From the NCBI GenBank assembly GCA_963999645.1, contig CAXEUY010000014.1, forward strand, positions 1-52,341: 52,341 bases of DNA, read 5' to 3'. A model generated the notes under the pieces. That model worked only from the letters and a program-made list of their open reading frames with translations, searched no databases and had not been told where the DNA came from. The stretch's first letter is position 1. Every line of letters starts with the position of its first letter. Below, in pieces: positions 35,366-44,976 of the stretch. The DNA comes from MedAcidi-G1 sp002294285 (GTDB lineage Bacteria > Actinomycetota > Acidimicrobiia > Acidimicrobiales > MedAcidi-G1). A program made the position numbers and the translations under genes.

Positions 35366-36826
35366 ATGGGAGACGCGAGAGGATTTTTGGAGCACGACAG
35401 AGAGCTTCCTGAAAGGCGACCAGTGTCAGTCCGTTTAAAAGACTGGCGAGAAGTTTATGAAGAATTTCCAGATGAACGTCTTCAAATTCAAGCCAGCCGA
35501 TGCATGGATTGTGGCGTACCCTTTTGCAATAGCGGTTGTCCTCTTGGAAATCTGATTCCAGAGTGGAACGACCTTGTCTACAGAAGCCAATGGAAAGAGG
35601 CTATTGATCGGCTTCATGCCACAAACAATTTTCCTGAATTTACAGGGCGCTTGTGCCCTGCTCCCTGTGAGGGTTCTTGTGTTTTAGGAATTAACGAACC
35701 ACCTGTCACGATCAAACAAGTCGAAGTTTCAATTGTTGATCATGCTTGGGAAAAAGGTTGGGTTGTGCCAGTTATTCCACAAATCCAAACAGGAAAACGA
35801 GTGGCAGTAGTGGGATCAGGTCCAGCAGGCCTAGCGGCAGCTCAGCAATTGACACGCGTCGGTCATGAAGTTGTTGTTTTTGAAAAAGCGGACCGAATAG
35901 GTGGCCTTTTAAGATATGGGATACCCGAATTTAAGCTAGAAAAAAAACACCTTGACCGACGCTTGAATCAAATGGAAGTGGAAGGAACAGAATTCAGAAC
36001 CAATACTGAAATTGGAATAGACATAACAGGAGTCGATCTCCTAGAAGGCTTTGATTCTGTTGTATTGGCTGGCGGAGCGACACAGTGGCGCGATTTGCCG
36101 ATTCCTGGAAGAGAACTCAAAGGAATTCATCAAGCGATGGAATACCTCCCGCAGGCAAATAGAACCCAAGAAGGGGATCGGAACTCTAGAACTATCACTG
36201 CCGAGGGAAAAAATGTAATCATCATTGGGGGAGGCGATACAGGAGCAGATTGTTTAGGGACAGCACTTCGACAAGGCGCAAAAACCGTCAATCAATTTGA
36301 GATAATGCCACGACCCCCTGAATCACGTGCTGATTCCAACCCTTGGCCGACATGGCCGTTAATTTATAGGGTTTCCTCAGCACATGAAGAAGGTGGAAAA
36401 AGACTCTTCGCTATTAATACAGAAGAGTTCATTGGTGAAGACATGGAAGTGAAATACCTAAAAACACACAGAGTGGAGCAAGTCTTTGAGGACGGAAGAA
36501 TGTCTTTTAATAAAGTGCCTGGATCAGAAGAAGAAATTCCGGCAGATCTCGTATTGTTGGCACTTGGATTCACAGGCCCGGAAAAATCGTCACTTTTAGA
36601 ACAGCTTGATGTTGCTATTGATGCGAGGGGAAATGTCGACAGATCAGAAACTTACGAAACGTCAATAGAAAGTGTTTACGCTTGCGGAGATATGGGACGA
36701 GGCCAATCACTAATCGTTTGGGCGATTGCTGAAGGGCGAAGTTGCGCTGCTGCTGTAGACAAGTTTTTGATGGGTTCAACAGAGTTACCTATTTCTGTAA
36801 CCGCTAAAGAAGTTCCCCTGAATTAA
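35366..36826 (+). CDS. gltD: Glutamate synthase small subunit
   Basis: A 486-residue FAD- and NADPH-binding partner of GltB that supplies electrons. The first iron-sulphur cysteines are Cys46, Cys49, Cys54 and Cys58; a second group is C-P-A-P-C-E-G-S-C. The FAD motif G-S-G-P-A-G-L-A-A-A and R-I-G-G-L-L-R-Y-G-I-P-E-F-K-L are present, and G-G-G-D-T-G-A-D binds NADPH. The gene follows gltB after one base and ends directly against the convergent hydrolase gene. Confidence 0.96.
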   Translation: MGDARGFLEHDRELPERRPVSVRLKDWREVYEEFPDERLQIQASRCMDCGVPFCNSGCPLGNLIPEWNDLVYRSQWKEAIDRLHATNNFPEFTGRLCPAPCEGSCVLGINEPPVTIKQVEVSIVDHAWEKGWVVPVIPQIQTGKRVAVVGSGPAGLAAAQQLTRVGHEVVVFEKADRIGGLLRYGIPEFKLEKKHLDRRLNQMEVEGTEFRTNTEIGIDITGVDLLEGFDSVVLAGGATQWRDLPIPGRELKGIHQAMEYLPQANRTQEGDRNSRTITAEGKNVIIIGGGDTGADCLGTALRQGAKTVNQFEIMPRPPESRADSNPWPTWPLIYRVSSAHEEGGKRLFAINTEEFIGEDMEVKYLKTHRVEQVFEDGRMSFNKVPGSEEEIPADLVLLALGFTGPEKSSLLEQLDVAIDARGNVDRSETYETSIESVYACGDMGRGQSLIVWAIAEGRSCAAAVDKFLMGSTELPISVTAKEVPLN

Positions 36827-37513
36827 CTAAAACGGCTGAGCTTCAAGAAAGTCTAAAGCCGCATCGATAAAGCCGAAATTCTTTGGAGTAGCAAAATGGT
36901 CAACTCCGGACAAAGTTACAAGCTTCGCGTCTGGAAGAGCATCAAGTAATTCGTCGGGCGGAAAAACAAAATCGTTCTCACCAACGACGATCAAAGTCGG
37001 AACAGACAAATTTGAAAGAGAATCAGAAGAAAATTGCGGCGAATTTGGCCGTCTCATGAAGGCTGCCAAAGCTTCACGGTCGGCGCCTGGTGTCTCAGGT
37101 AGTTGCGCGAAATAACGCAACTCTGGGTTGTCTGCTTGCCCGGTTTCAACAGCTTCAGCGACTTCTTCACGAAAATTCAGATTTCTCTCAAATAAATTTC
37201 TCCCGACGCCCGCAACTACTAAACGATTGAACCTTTCAGGATTAGTGGATGCTAAGTGCAATAAAACAGCAGCACCCATAGAAAACCCAATAGCATCAAC
37301 TTTCTTTGAAGGAAGATTTGAAAGAACATGATCCTCAATGTGCTCGTATTCATTTGGATCTGTCGGCTTATCAGCGGTCCCGTGTCCAAGCATGTCAACG
37401 CCAATGATTTCACGTCCGGCATCTTCCATAAGAGCCGTCCAACCATTTGCAACCCAGGTCGATTCATGTGACGTGCCGAAACCGTGAACGAAGACTACGG
37501 GTGGTTGATCCAT
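36827..37513 (-). CDS. Alpha/beta hydrolase
   Basis: A 228-residue alpha/beta hydrolase. The oxyanion H-G-F-G is near residue 10, the nucleophile elbow G-F-S-M-G-A has Ser, an acidic member lies in V-G-E-N-D-F-V, and the base is the His of G-V-D-H-F-A. All triad members are in place. It may hydrolyse an ester or lactone; the substrate is unknown. It follows the AftD-like gene after nine bases on the same strand and so may belong to the envelope-glycan unit, for example as an esterase, but this is only context. Confidence 0.85.
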   Translation of the reverse strand: MDQPPVVFVHGFGTSHESTWVANGWTALMEDAGREIIGVDMLGHGTADKPTDPNEYEHIEDHVLSNLPSKKVDAIGFSMGAAVLLHLASTNPERFNRLVVAGVGRNLFERNLNFREEVAEAVETGQADNPELRYFAQLPETPGADREALAAFMRRPNSPQFSSDSLSNLSVPTLIVVGENDFVFPPDELLDALPDAKLVTLSGVDHFATPKNFGFIDAALDFLEAQPF

Positions 37514-37522
37514 GGGGCAATC

Positions 37523-40500
37523 TTAGTTTGTAGACCCCTTCTCATAGCGACTTGAAATTAAATCAGTTAATGCAGCAGTGAAAACAAACAGAACCGATAC
37601 GACACCGAGTATGTGAAAATCCTCGAAGAAAAGCGGCCAAACAAAATCACGCGGATGCCTCTCGATTATCTGCTCTATAACTATAAGAATTGCCGCGGCC
37701 GACATAAAAAGGAAAGAAAATGCCAGTAATACTCGCGTCGGCAGTTTGGATGCCATTACTAAATAGAAGACAAGCGAAACGAACAGAGAAAGAAATAGGA
37801 ACTTGGGTAAATTCAAAAGAGTAAAAAAGAGGACAAAAGTGCTGCATGCAAAAAGATGTTTCCTTTTAAGCCTAAAAGTGGAGAGTCCTCCACTAAAGGA
37901 GATGATGGGTTTTGCTGAAATTTCCACCCTGTCTCTTTGTGAACGAAAAGCGATAATGGATAATGATAAAGCTGAAACTAAGGAAATGATTAAGGCAATC
38001 CAAACGACACGCTGCGGACCCCAAGATAGTTCAAAACTCATACTGCTTTCCTCGGCCGGATTAATTAACCATCCGTTGGCAAACCCGTTTATTAACACTG
38101 GCGCACTGTCAATCGCATTATTACTTGACTTCAAAGTCCATCCATTGCTAAAACTTTGACCAAGAATCAGCCAAAAAGGTCCATCAGCTGATGAAACAGA
38201 AATTTTCATTTTTGTTCTTGATTCACTTACCGTCGAGATATCTGGCAAATCCGATGCAGTAGTATTTCCTGAGTCAAATGGAGTAGAAGTTAACAAAAGT
38301 TTGTCCACATCAAAACCAGATGAAAACCCTGGAGTTGTGACCATAGTGTGCCTACCAGCGTCTAATAGTAATTGAGAGTTGTCACAGGTCTCTAAAGTCA
38401 ATGCTCCATTTAGTTCTCCATGAATCTTTACATTCACAGGTTGATTGTCGAGTGTCATTAGTTCACTTAAACATCCCGAATCAAAATATTCAGGTATGGA
38501 AATGACATCAGGAACACCAGTTATATCAACAATACCTAACGGCATTATTTGAGGAAGCCCTGAATACCAATCCATAGTGGTGCGCTTTGCTACTTCGTCA
38601 AAGGTAATTGAGATGCTACGCGCATCGAAAGGAAGATTTTCGAAGCTTACTGACTCATAAGGGTCTGTATTACTCAGGATTTTACCTGGAGTAGTAGTAG
38701 AAGAAATTTCAATATTGTCAGCATAAAGAGTCATTTGTCTTGGAACGGAATGATTCCCATCAGCAAAATAAGTAAGACTGATATTTCCGTAACTCTGCAG
38801 TTCGTCTGTCTCGTAGAGTATCCAGCTGTTTCGAGGATCACCAATACTTGTCCTCCACGCAGTATCTGCATTTGAATCAAAAGCAGAACGGGGAGCGGAA
38901 TCAATGTCTCCCGACATTGAGCTAGAAGAGAGGAGGCGAATTCTGTCAATTCCGAGAAGACCGTCAATCTTTGCAGAATGAACATCAGTCGAAAGACGAA
39001 CCTTTCCTGAAAGTTCGAATTCTCTTTCCCAAGGAATTGAAAAAGACCTTGAAATCATTTCTTCTGGATCTGAACGAATTGGATCTAGGGGCTCGGATCT
39101 CTCACGTGAAACCAAAATTAGCAGCTCGGAACCCACGTCATCTTCAACTATTTGCAACAGATCAGTTGGCATCCTAATAAATTCTTCAGGTTTTATGTCG
39201 TTAACTTTTATTGTCGAAAAACCAACGCCAGTCACTCCAGCGTAGTAATCAAGCTTGCCAACATCTGTTTCCAAAATCTCAATAATTATTTTTGAAGAAG
39301 TGACGGAATCAAATTCGACTATTTGTCCAGGTTCACTTCTAGAAAGATCATTAAGATTCAGATCAACAGATTCGTTGTCAAAACTCACCCTTATTTTTGT
39401 AATCCAACGGTTTTGGCCTATTCCATTTACCTGAGCAAAACGCATTTGTTTGATCGGCAAAATATCATCTAACTGGAGAACAAGTTTCTCTCCTTCAACT
39501 TCATTAAATGCTCCGACAGTCCATGCTGTTTCTGGAAATGAATCAATTGCATGAAAAGGGCGGTCACCAGCTGTAAAAGTAACGGGATTGCCATATGCGG
39601 AAGCAGTAGCCTTTATTTGAAACTGTTCGGAAACAGTCATTGTCGAAGGGTCAACACCCGTTGAATCCAAACGATGGTCAGAGAGATCTAAACGGAGAGG
39701 ATCTTCATCAATTCTCTCTGTGTAACCCTTAGTCTCTCTAATAGTTCCCCAGCGTTGACCAGCTTTCCGGTTTGAATCGGTTATCACTAAACGTGCATCT
39801 GAAGTAATCATCGAGTTTAAAGTTTCAGGTTCATCCAGATAACTGGCACTTAACAACAGCGGACGGTTAGCTTCAAGTAATCCCTCAGCGGCAGCAGAAA
39901 CGATTCCTTCAGCATCTCCTGAAATGACTAAAGGTTTATCAGGATCTGCAAGATGAAGAATCTCAATCTGGTCCTGCAACTCGAAAATAGCAGCAGGCGG
40001 CGGAGTCACATAAGAAGGAGGGGAAGCAAGAGTGTGTTCATCTAACATCGGTCGGATCGGTCCCGCTACATTTGGTACACGTTCACCAAATTCGATTGGA
40101 TCTGAAAAACCCAACGAAGTGTTAATTTCATTCCATAATTTTTCCGGACGTGGGGTTCTGAAGCGTTCATACTGGAGGTCGGATCGGACGACTATGTCAC
40201 CGACATTCATCAATTGAGCAAGTGGGGCTAAGGATTCCGGTTCGAAACGTCCCTCTTGTATTTCTCGATCAAAAGCAACTACTAGTTCTGCAGAATGCTC
40301 CGTTCCTAGAGGGATCAGTTCACGTGAAACATATGGTCTATCCATCAAACCTGGCAATAGAGGGTCGCCTGAGTTGCCCCATCTGTAAGTAGAGAAATCA
40401 GATCCGGGTATTTCCAATACACGTGTTGAGTTGTTCTTTGCATCGAGGTGAGTGGCTGCCTGATGCCAATATTGTGGTATTTCTTCGGGTCTTTGAACGT

Positions 40501-41764
40501 TTTCTCCGAGTATGCTTCCAGACCACAAAGGGGAGAGATTTCCTATTATCAAAAGGGAAATGAGAATAGTAGCAACGTGTTCAAAATTAGGTCGAAGGTT
40601 TTTTAATGCAACGATTCCTGCACCTAGAAAAAGTGCAGTTGTTAGAAGTAAAAGTGGCAGGACTCTCGGAGTGCTTCGAAGCGCCAATCCAGCGTCAGTC
40701 AAAGTCCACTCACGGAATAAATATCCAAAAAAGGAGGGTGAGTCGTAAGGATGCGACCCAATTGCGATAAGCATTGAAATAAACATCAAAGCAAGAAGGT
40801 GGCCGCGGAATCGGAATTTGACAAAAACAGAGATTAAAAGGCCCAAAAGAGGGAGTGCGAAAGACAGCGGCAACGCCCAACGTGTATAAATCGTTGATGG
40901 CTCTATCCAAGCTCCTACGCGACCTTGCCCATAGAAATACCAGTATCCGAGTCCCCTGAAAAGCTCAGGTGAAGTCGCTGCATCGGATACAACGCGGTAA
41001 TTCTCAGTCAATCGCAACGTTGGAAGGCCATACTGGGCTTGGATTGCTAGACCAGCCATCCACCAGAGACCAGTTGCGAGGAAAGCAGATCCTATCTTAA
41101 GAGTAGTTGTCCGAACTTTTTTCCAGCTGGCAGATTTATCTAAGCCAGACCAAATCAACCAAATGAATGGTCCTAATCCGACAAGCAACAAGGAGCTGGC
41201 ATTAACTCCACCAATTGTTAGTGTCACTAATCCGAAAAGCGCGGGGTGTCGCCAGCCGGGTGTGCGCAGGGCTCTAACTGTAAGAGCCATCAGCCATGGA
41301 AGTCCTGCCCATGGTAAAAGGATTACCGAGTGTCGGTCGATGTAATTAAGCAAGTAAGGACTGAGCATGTACGAAAGGGAAGCTACGATTACAGCTCCGC
41401 CTTTCCAGGCCAATGTTTTAAGAAACCAGCGAATTCCGAGTCCCGCAGCAAGAATTATTGATCCGAGCCATAGGCGCTGAACTATCCAATCTGGTATAGA
41501 TAAGAGATCACCAAGAGCAAAAAAAGGTCCTATAGGCCACAGATATCCGATGTTTTGATGAGTTACCGTGCCCAGGGCTAATTCTGGTTGCCACATGTAA
41601 GCCGCTCTCTCAAGAAGCCGAAAGGGATCCAAGTACAAGTACGCTTTCGTGTCTGCAGCCACACGCCCAGGATCATTCAAAAGCAAGGGTATGTACGAAA
41701 TGAGTATCATCGCGATGATTTGAACTCGATCACGTAAGAAAAATTTGCTCTTTTGGAACATCAT
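37523..41764 (-). CDS. AftD-like alpha-(1->3)-arabinofuranosyltransferase (DUF3367 family)
   Basis: A 1413-residue membrane glycosyltransferase of the GT-C type, close in length to mycobacterial AftD. The first ~430 residues hold about ten hydrophobic helices. An early D-T-K-A-Y-L-Y-L-D-P lies in the first periplasmic loop, where AftD has its catalytic acidic residue, followed by G-Y-L-W-P-I-G-P. The central part is soluble and has two discoidin-like beta domains, around residues 700-800 (A-I-D-S-F-P-E-T-A-W) and 960-1060 (A-F-D-S-N-A-D-T-A-W). The last ~150 residues return to the membrane. It would add arabinofuranose from a lipid-phosphate donor to wall polysaccharide. It overlaps the GT4 gene by four bases. 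Confidence 0.87.
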   Translation of the reverse strand: MMFQKSKFFLRDRVQIIAMILISYIPLLLNDPGRVAADTKAYLYLDPFRLLERAAYMWQPELALGTVTHQNIGYLWPIGPFFALGDLLSIPDWIVQRLWLGSIILAAGLGIRWFLKTLAWKGGAVIVASLSYMLSPYLLNYIDRHSVILLPWAGLPWLMALTVRALRTPGWRHPALFGLVTLTIGGVNASSLLLVGLGPFIWLIWSGLDKSASWKKVRTTTLKIGSAFLATGLWWMAGLAIQAQYGLPTLRLTENYRVVSDAATSPELFRGLGYWYFYGQGRVGAWIEPSTIYTRWALPLSFALPLLGLLISVFVKFRFRGHLLALMFISMLIAIGSHPYDSPSFFGYLFREWTLTDAGLALRSTPRVLPLLLLTTALFLGAGIVALKNLRPNFEHVATILISLLIIGNLSPLWSGSILGENVQRPEEIPQYWHQAATHLDAKNNSTRVLEIPGSDFSTYRWGNSGDPLLPGLMDRPYVSRELIPLGTEHSAELVVAFDREIQEGRFEPESLAPLAQLMNVGDIVVRSDLQYERFRTPRPEKLWNEINTSLGFSDPIEFGERVPNVAGPIRPMLDEHTLASPPSYVTPPPAAIFELQDQIEILHLADPDKPLVISGDAEGIVSAAAEGLLEANRPLLLSASYLDEPETLNSMITSDARLVITDSNRKAGQRWGTIRETKGYTERIDEDPLRLDLSDHRLDSTGVDPSTMTVSEQFQIKATASAYGNPVTFTAGDRPFHAIDSFPETAWTVGAFNEVEGEKLVLQLDDILPIKQMRFAQVNGIGQNRWITKIRVSFDNESVDLNLNDLSRSEPGQIVEFDSVTSSKIIIEILETDVGKLDYYAGVTGVGFSTIKVNDIKPEEFIRMPTDLLQIVEDDVGSELLILVSRERSEPLDPIRSDPEEMISRSFSIPWEREFELSGKVRLSTDVHSAKIDGLLGIDRIRLLSSSSMSGDIDSAPRSAFDSNADTAWRTSIGDPRNSWILYETDELQSYGNISLTYFADGNHSVPRQMTLYADNIEISSTTTPGKILSNTDPYESVSFENLPFDARSISITFDEVAKRTTMDWYSGLPQIMPLGIVDITGVPDVISIPEYFDSGCLSELMTLDNQPVNVKIHGELNGALTLETCDNSQLLLDAGRHTMVTTPGFSSGFDVDKLLLTSTPFDSGNTTASDLPDISTVSESRTKMKISVSSADGPFWLILGQSFSNGWTLKSSNNAIDSAPVLINGFANGWLINPAEESSMSFELSWGPQRVVWIALIISLVSALSLSIIAFRSQRDRVEISAKPIISFSGGLSTFRLKRKHLFACSTFVLFFTLLNLPKFLFLSLFVSLVFYLVMASKLPTRVLLAFSFLFMSAAAILIVIEQIIERHPRDFVWPLFFEDFHILGVVSVLFVFTAALTDLISSRYEKGSTN

Positions 41765-42918
41765 GATTGTTTCGTTGATGCTAGGACACGGAACGATTCA
41801 GTTGCCGTCTTCTTCCAAGTGAATTGAGATGACCAATTGTAAGCAGCTTCCCCAACATTGATAGCAGTCTCCCGCGAGGAAAGAAGTGGAATCAGAAAAG
41901 AAAGGTACTCGTCATTGTTGTCGAACAGGAAACCAGAGGTTCCGTGAGACACAGAATTCATGTGTCCAGGGATATTGGAAGCAACGCTTGCTGTCCCACA
42001 CCTTGCTGCTTCGGTCAGTGTCATACCCCAACCTTCACTGCTCGAGGAACTAGTAGCCACCCATGCTCTTTGATAGGCGTTGATTAGATCTTCTTCACTT
42101 AGACGACCGTTGATTGAAATCCAACTATGATCTTTCAAGGAAGTAACAAAATTTCTAATATTCTTTTCGTGAGGCCCATCTCCAATGATTTCCAGTTTTA
42201 CGTTCGGGATGGTGGTACGAACTTTTTCGAGTGTCGATATTACATTTTCTATTTGCTTATAAGGAGAGAGACGCCCCGCAACAACAACTAATGGGTCTTG
42301 CGACTTACTGTTAGAAAATTGAAAGCTTTCATCGATGCCGGGTTCCACAACATGGATCTTTTTAGAGTTAAGCCCCAAAACAGAAGAAATCTCCTCACGG
42401 GAGGAGTCAGAAAGAGTCACCACCGGAGTTCCTCTATAAAAAAATGGTGCTACTTTCCTCTCAATGAAACGACCAGTCATAGCAAAAGGCTTCGGGAGGG
42501 CTAACTCCCATAGTGGCCCATGTTGGTGATGAAGAAACACCATATTTGGACCTCGAGTTAACAAGGGAGTCATGAAAGGCATGCCGTTCCACACCTCGAC
42601 TACAGCGTCAAACTTGCCTAAACGTCCCGAAATGAGATCAAATGCTGCAGTTGCGAAAACAGCAAAACGGCCGCTGGAGCGAACAGAGGTATACCCGTCA
42701 CGATTGATCTTTTCATCCGCATGCTTTACAGCCGAGGTTCGAAAACAGACTTCTATACCATGGGCAGCCCAAATCTCAGCAATCTTATGGGAATGAAGTT
42801 CTGACCCTCCAGAATCATGGTCTTCAAGATCTCGCCATTGAATAATCAAAACCCTGTTAAACCCAGTGTTTTCAACTAGGAATTCCAGGTCACCTTCTGG
42901 CAAGGGTTTTGAAGTCAT
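41761..42918 (-). CDS. GT4-type glycosyltransferase
   Basis: A 385-residue GT-B fold enzyme. The N-terminal half has W-R-D-L-E-D-H-D-S-G-G-S-E, an acceptor-side loop. The C-terminal half has G-R-L-S-P-Y-K then I-I-G-D-G-P, and E-G-W-G-M-T-L-T-E-A, the E-x7-E donor-binding motif. It retains configuration and uses a nucleotide sugar. The frame is open to 43041, but residues before the ATG at 42916-42918 are not family-like and would run into the MBOAT start, so the shorter form is chosen. Its stop overlaps the AftD-like start (ATGA), so the two probably act in the same glycan. Confidence 0.87.
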   Translation of the reverse strand: MTSKPLPEGDLEFLVENTGFNRVLIIQWRDLEDHDSGGSELHSHKIAEIWAAHGIEVCFRTSAVKHADEKINRDGYTSVRSSGRFAVFATAAFDLISGRLGKFDAVVEVWNGMPFMTPLLTRGPNMVFLHHQHGPLWELALPKPFAMTGRFIERKVAPFFYRGTPVVTLSDSSREEISSVLGLNSKKIHVVEPGIDESFQFSNSKSQDPLVVVAGRLSPYKQIENVISTLEKVRTTIPNVKLEIIGDGPHEKNIRNFVTSLKDHSWISINGRLSEEDLINAYQRAWVATSSSSSEGWGMTLTEAARCGTASVASNIPGHMNSVSHGTSGFLFDNNDEYLSFLIPLLSSRETAINVGEAAYNWSSQFTWKKTATESFRVLASTKQS

Positions 42919-42984
42919 AGAAGAATCGTAGTTGCTTTCCGTCAAAGTCGAGCTCAACTTGAAATAAGTGGCAGAATTATCTAA

Positions 42985-44397
42985 ATGCTTTTTCCGACGA
43001 TCACCTTCGCAATTTTTCTTACAATAGTGCTGTTTGTTCACACTGTTCTAATAAAGAGGCCAACTTTATGGAAAGTCTGCATGCTAATCGCGAGTTACGT
43101 TTTCTACTCCTGGTGGGATTGGCGTTTTTTAACACTTATTTGGCTTTCGACAATAGTTGACTTCTGGACCGGACAACGAATAGAAGATGAAACGTCACAC
43201 AGTTTGAAACGTCGATATTTGCTCCTAAGCATTACGACGAATCTCGGGATATTGGCATATTTCAAATACGCAGGATTTTTTGTGGACTCTTTCGTTGATT
43301 TAATGAGTGCTTTAGGGTTCAACTTGTCCATCGAACCGCTACGAATAATCCTTCCGGTAGGTATCAGCTTCTATACATTTCAAACGATGTCATATTCAAT
43401 TGACATTTATAGAAAAAACATGAAACCCACAAAATCACTTCTGGACTTTGCACTGTTCGTAGGATTTTTTCCACAACTGGTTGCGGGACCTATTGTTCGG
43501 GCTAGAGATTTTCTTGCACAGCTCGCTACGAATAATCGACAACCAATACAAACGGGACGGGCAACTAAGTTAATACTCGGAGGTTTATTCAAGAAAATAG
43601 TAATTGCTGACCTATTGGCTACTGAAATTGTGGATGGAGTCTTTCGTAACCCAGCAGGATCGACTGGCTTAGAAACATTGATCGGCATCTATGGTTACGC
43701 TCTGCAGATCTACGGAGACTTCAGCGGCTATAGCGACATTGCAATAGGAATAGCACTTCTTCTCGGCTTTCAATTTGCCGACAACTTTAATCAACCTTAC
43801 AGATCGTTGAGTTTGCAGGATTTTTGGAGACGGTGGCATATAAGCCTCTCCTCATGGCTCCGCGACTATTTGTATATCGGACTTGGTGGAAACCGCAAGG
43901 GAAAGTTACGGACGTACCGAAACCTTCTTCTGACTATGCTTTTAGGAGGCCTTTGGCATGGTGCCGCTTGGACTTTCGTAGCTTGGGGCTTATTGCACGG
44001 TGGGGGACTGGCAATAGAAAGAGCGATCGATGAAAGGAGCAGCAAAAATCGACCTCCTAATGTTGTGGGTAGGTTTATAAGGGGATTTTTTACCTTCCAT
44101 TTGGTTTGCGCCGGATGGGTTTTCTTCCGTTCAGTAGACATTGAACGAGCTTTCGAAGTATTTTCAGCACTCGGTAATAGTTGGAGTTCAGCACCTTCGA
44201 TGAATTGGGGAATAGCAACTGTTTTAATGATCGGAGTGATATTGCAGACATGCAAAACGGGTATATTTGACCGCTTTTGGCAACAATTCGCTGAATGGCC
44301 AGCAATATTTCAAGGGATTGCATTAGCTGCCGCAGTAGTAGGAATGGACTTACTCGGACCGGATGGAGTTGCCCCATTCATATATTTCCAATTCTGA
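42985..44397 (+). CDS. MBOAT family O-acyltransferase, AlgI-like
   Basis: A 470-residue polytopic protein of the membrane-bound O-acyltransferase family. A-G-P-I-V-R-A-R-D-F, Y-G-D-F-S-G-Y-S-D-I-A-I-G and F-W-R-R-W-H-I-S-L-S-S-W are AlgI/DltB-type signatures, and the active-site His lies in L-G-G-L-W-H-G-A-A-W. It would transfer an acyl (often acetyl) group to an exported polysaccharide. It is divergent from the GT4-AftD unit, with 66 bases between starts, and may modify the same polymer. Usual companion AlgJ-like proteins are absent here. Confidence 0.9.
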   Translation: MLFPTITFAIFLTIVLFVHTVLIKRPTLWKVCMLIASYVFYSWWDWRFLTLIWLSTIVDFWTGQRIEDETSHSLKRRYLLLSITTNLGILAYFKYAGFFVDSFVDLMSALGFNLSIEPLRIILPVGISFYTFQTMSYSIDIYRKNMKPTKSLLDFALFVGFFPQLVAGPIVRARDFLAQLATNNRQPIQTGRATKLILGGLFKKIVIADLLATEIVDGVFRNPAGSTGLETLIGIYGYALQIYGDFSGYSDIAIGIALLLGFQFADNFNQPYRSLSLQDFWRRWHISLSSWLRDYLYIGLGGNRKGKLRTYRNLLLTMLLGGLWHGAAWTFVAWGLLHGGGLAIERAIDERSSKNRPPNVVGRFIRGFFTFHLVCAGWVFFRSVDIERAFEVFSALGNSWSSAPSMNWGIATVLMIGVILQTCKTGIFDRFWQQFAEWPAIFQGIALAAAVVGMDLLGPDGVAPFIYFQF

Positions 44398-44410
44398 AGT
44401 AAGGTGAAAT

Positions 44411-44914
44411 ATGACAGATTCAGAAAACTTAGAAGAATGCTGGCTTGATAGCGATGTTAGAGACCAACTGCTTGAACTTCAGAATGAATGCATATTCATG
44501 TGGGTTAATACCGCTGGACAACCATTTGGTGTGACGATGAGCTACATATGGCGTGATGGGAGTTTCTGGCTTACATGCGCAAAAGCAAGAAAAAGAGTCC
44601 CTGCGATTGAAAAGTCCGGTTATGCAGCGATTGCTATCACTTCAAAGGGCACAGAATTAGGCACAGGTAAAACGGCGTCATATAGAGGCCCTTGCACTGT
44701 ACATGAGGACAAAGAAACAATGATCTGGATGTTTCGAGAACTTTCCAATGCTCTTCGACCTGAAAGCAAAGAAGGAGCACAAGCATTTTTTGAACATTTA
44801 GACACTCCAAATCGCGTAGTGCTTAAATTGACCCCTGAATACAAGCTTGATTTTGACAGTTCGAAAATGTGGCAACACAGGCCAGACGCAGCCCCAGAAG
44901 GAAGGCTGCAGTGA
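44411..44914 (+). CDS. PNPOx-like split-barrel protein
   Basis: A 167-residue protein related to pyridoxamine 5'-phosphate oxidase and F420/FMN-binding split barrels. It has P-F-G-V-T-M-S-Y-I-W, then F-W-L-T-C-A-K-A-R-K-R-V-P-A-I and G-P-C-T-V-H-E-D, matching the cofactor-binding strands. It lacks the C-terminal P-x-R-x-E-x-W end of true PdxH and more likely reduces another substrate. AAGGTG lies ahead of the ATG, 13 bases after the MBOAT stop. The cofactor, FMN or F420, cannot be told from sequence alone. Confidence 0.75.
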   Translation: MTDSENLEECWLDSDVRDQLLELQNECIFMWVNTAGQPFGVTMSYIWRDGSFWLTCAKARKRVPAIEKSGYAAIAITSKGTELGTGKTASYRGPCTVHEDKETMIWMFRELSNALRPESKEGAQAFFEHLDTPNRVVLKLTPEYKLDFDSSKMWQHRPDAAPEGRLQ

Positions 44915-44976
44915 ATAAAAAAGAGAGTTCAATCAATATTTGATGACGTCTGCTGGACTTTAAGTAGTATCTAGGC

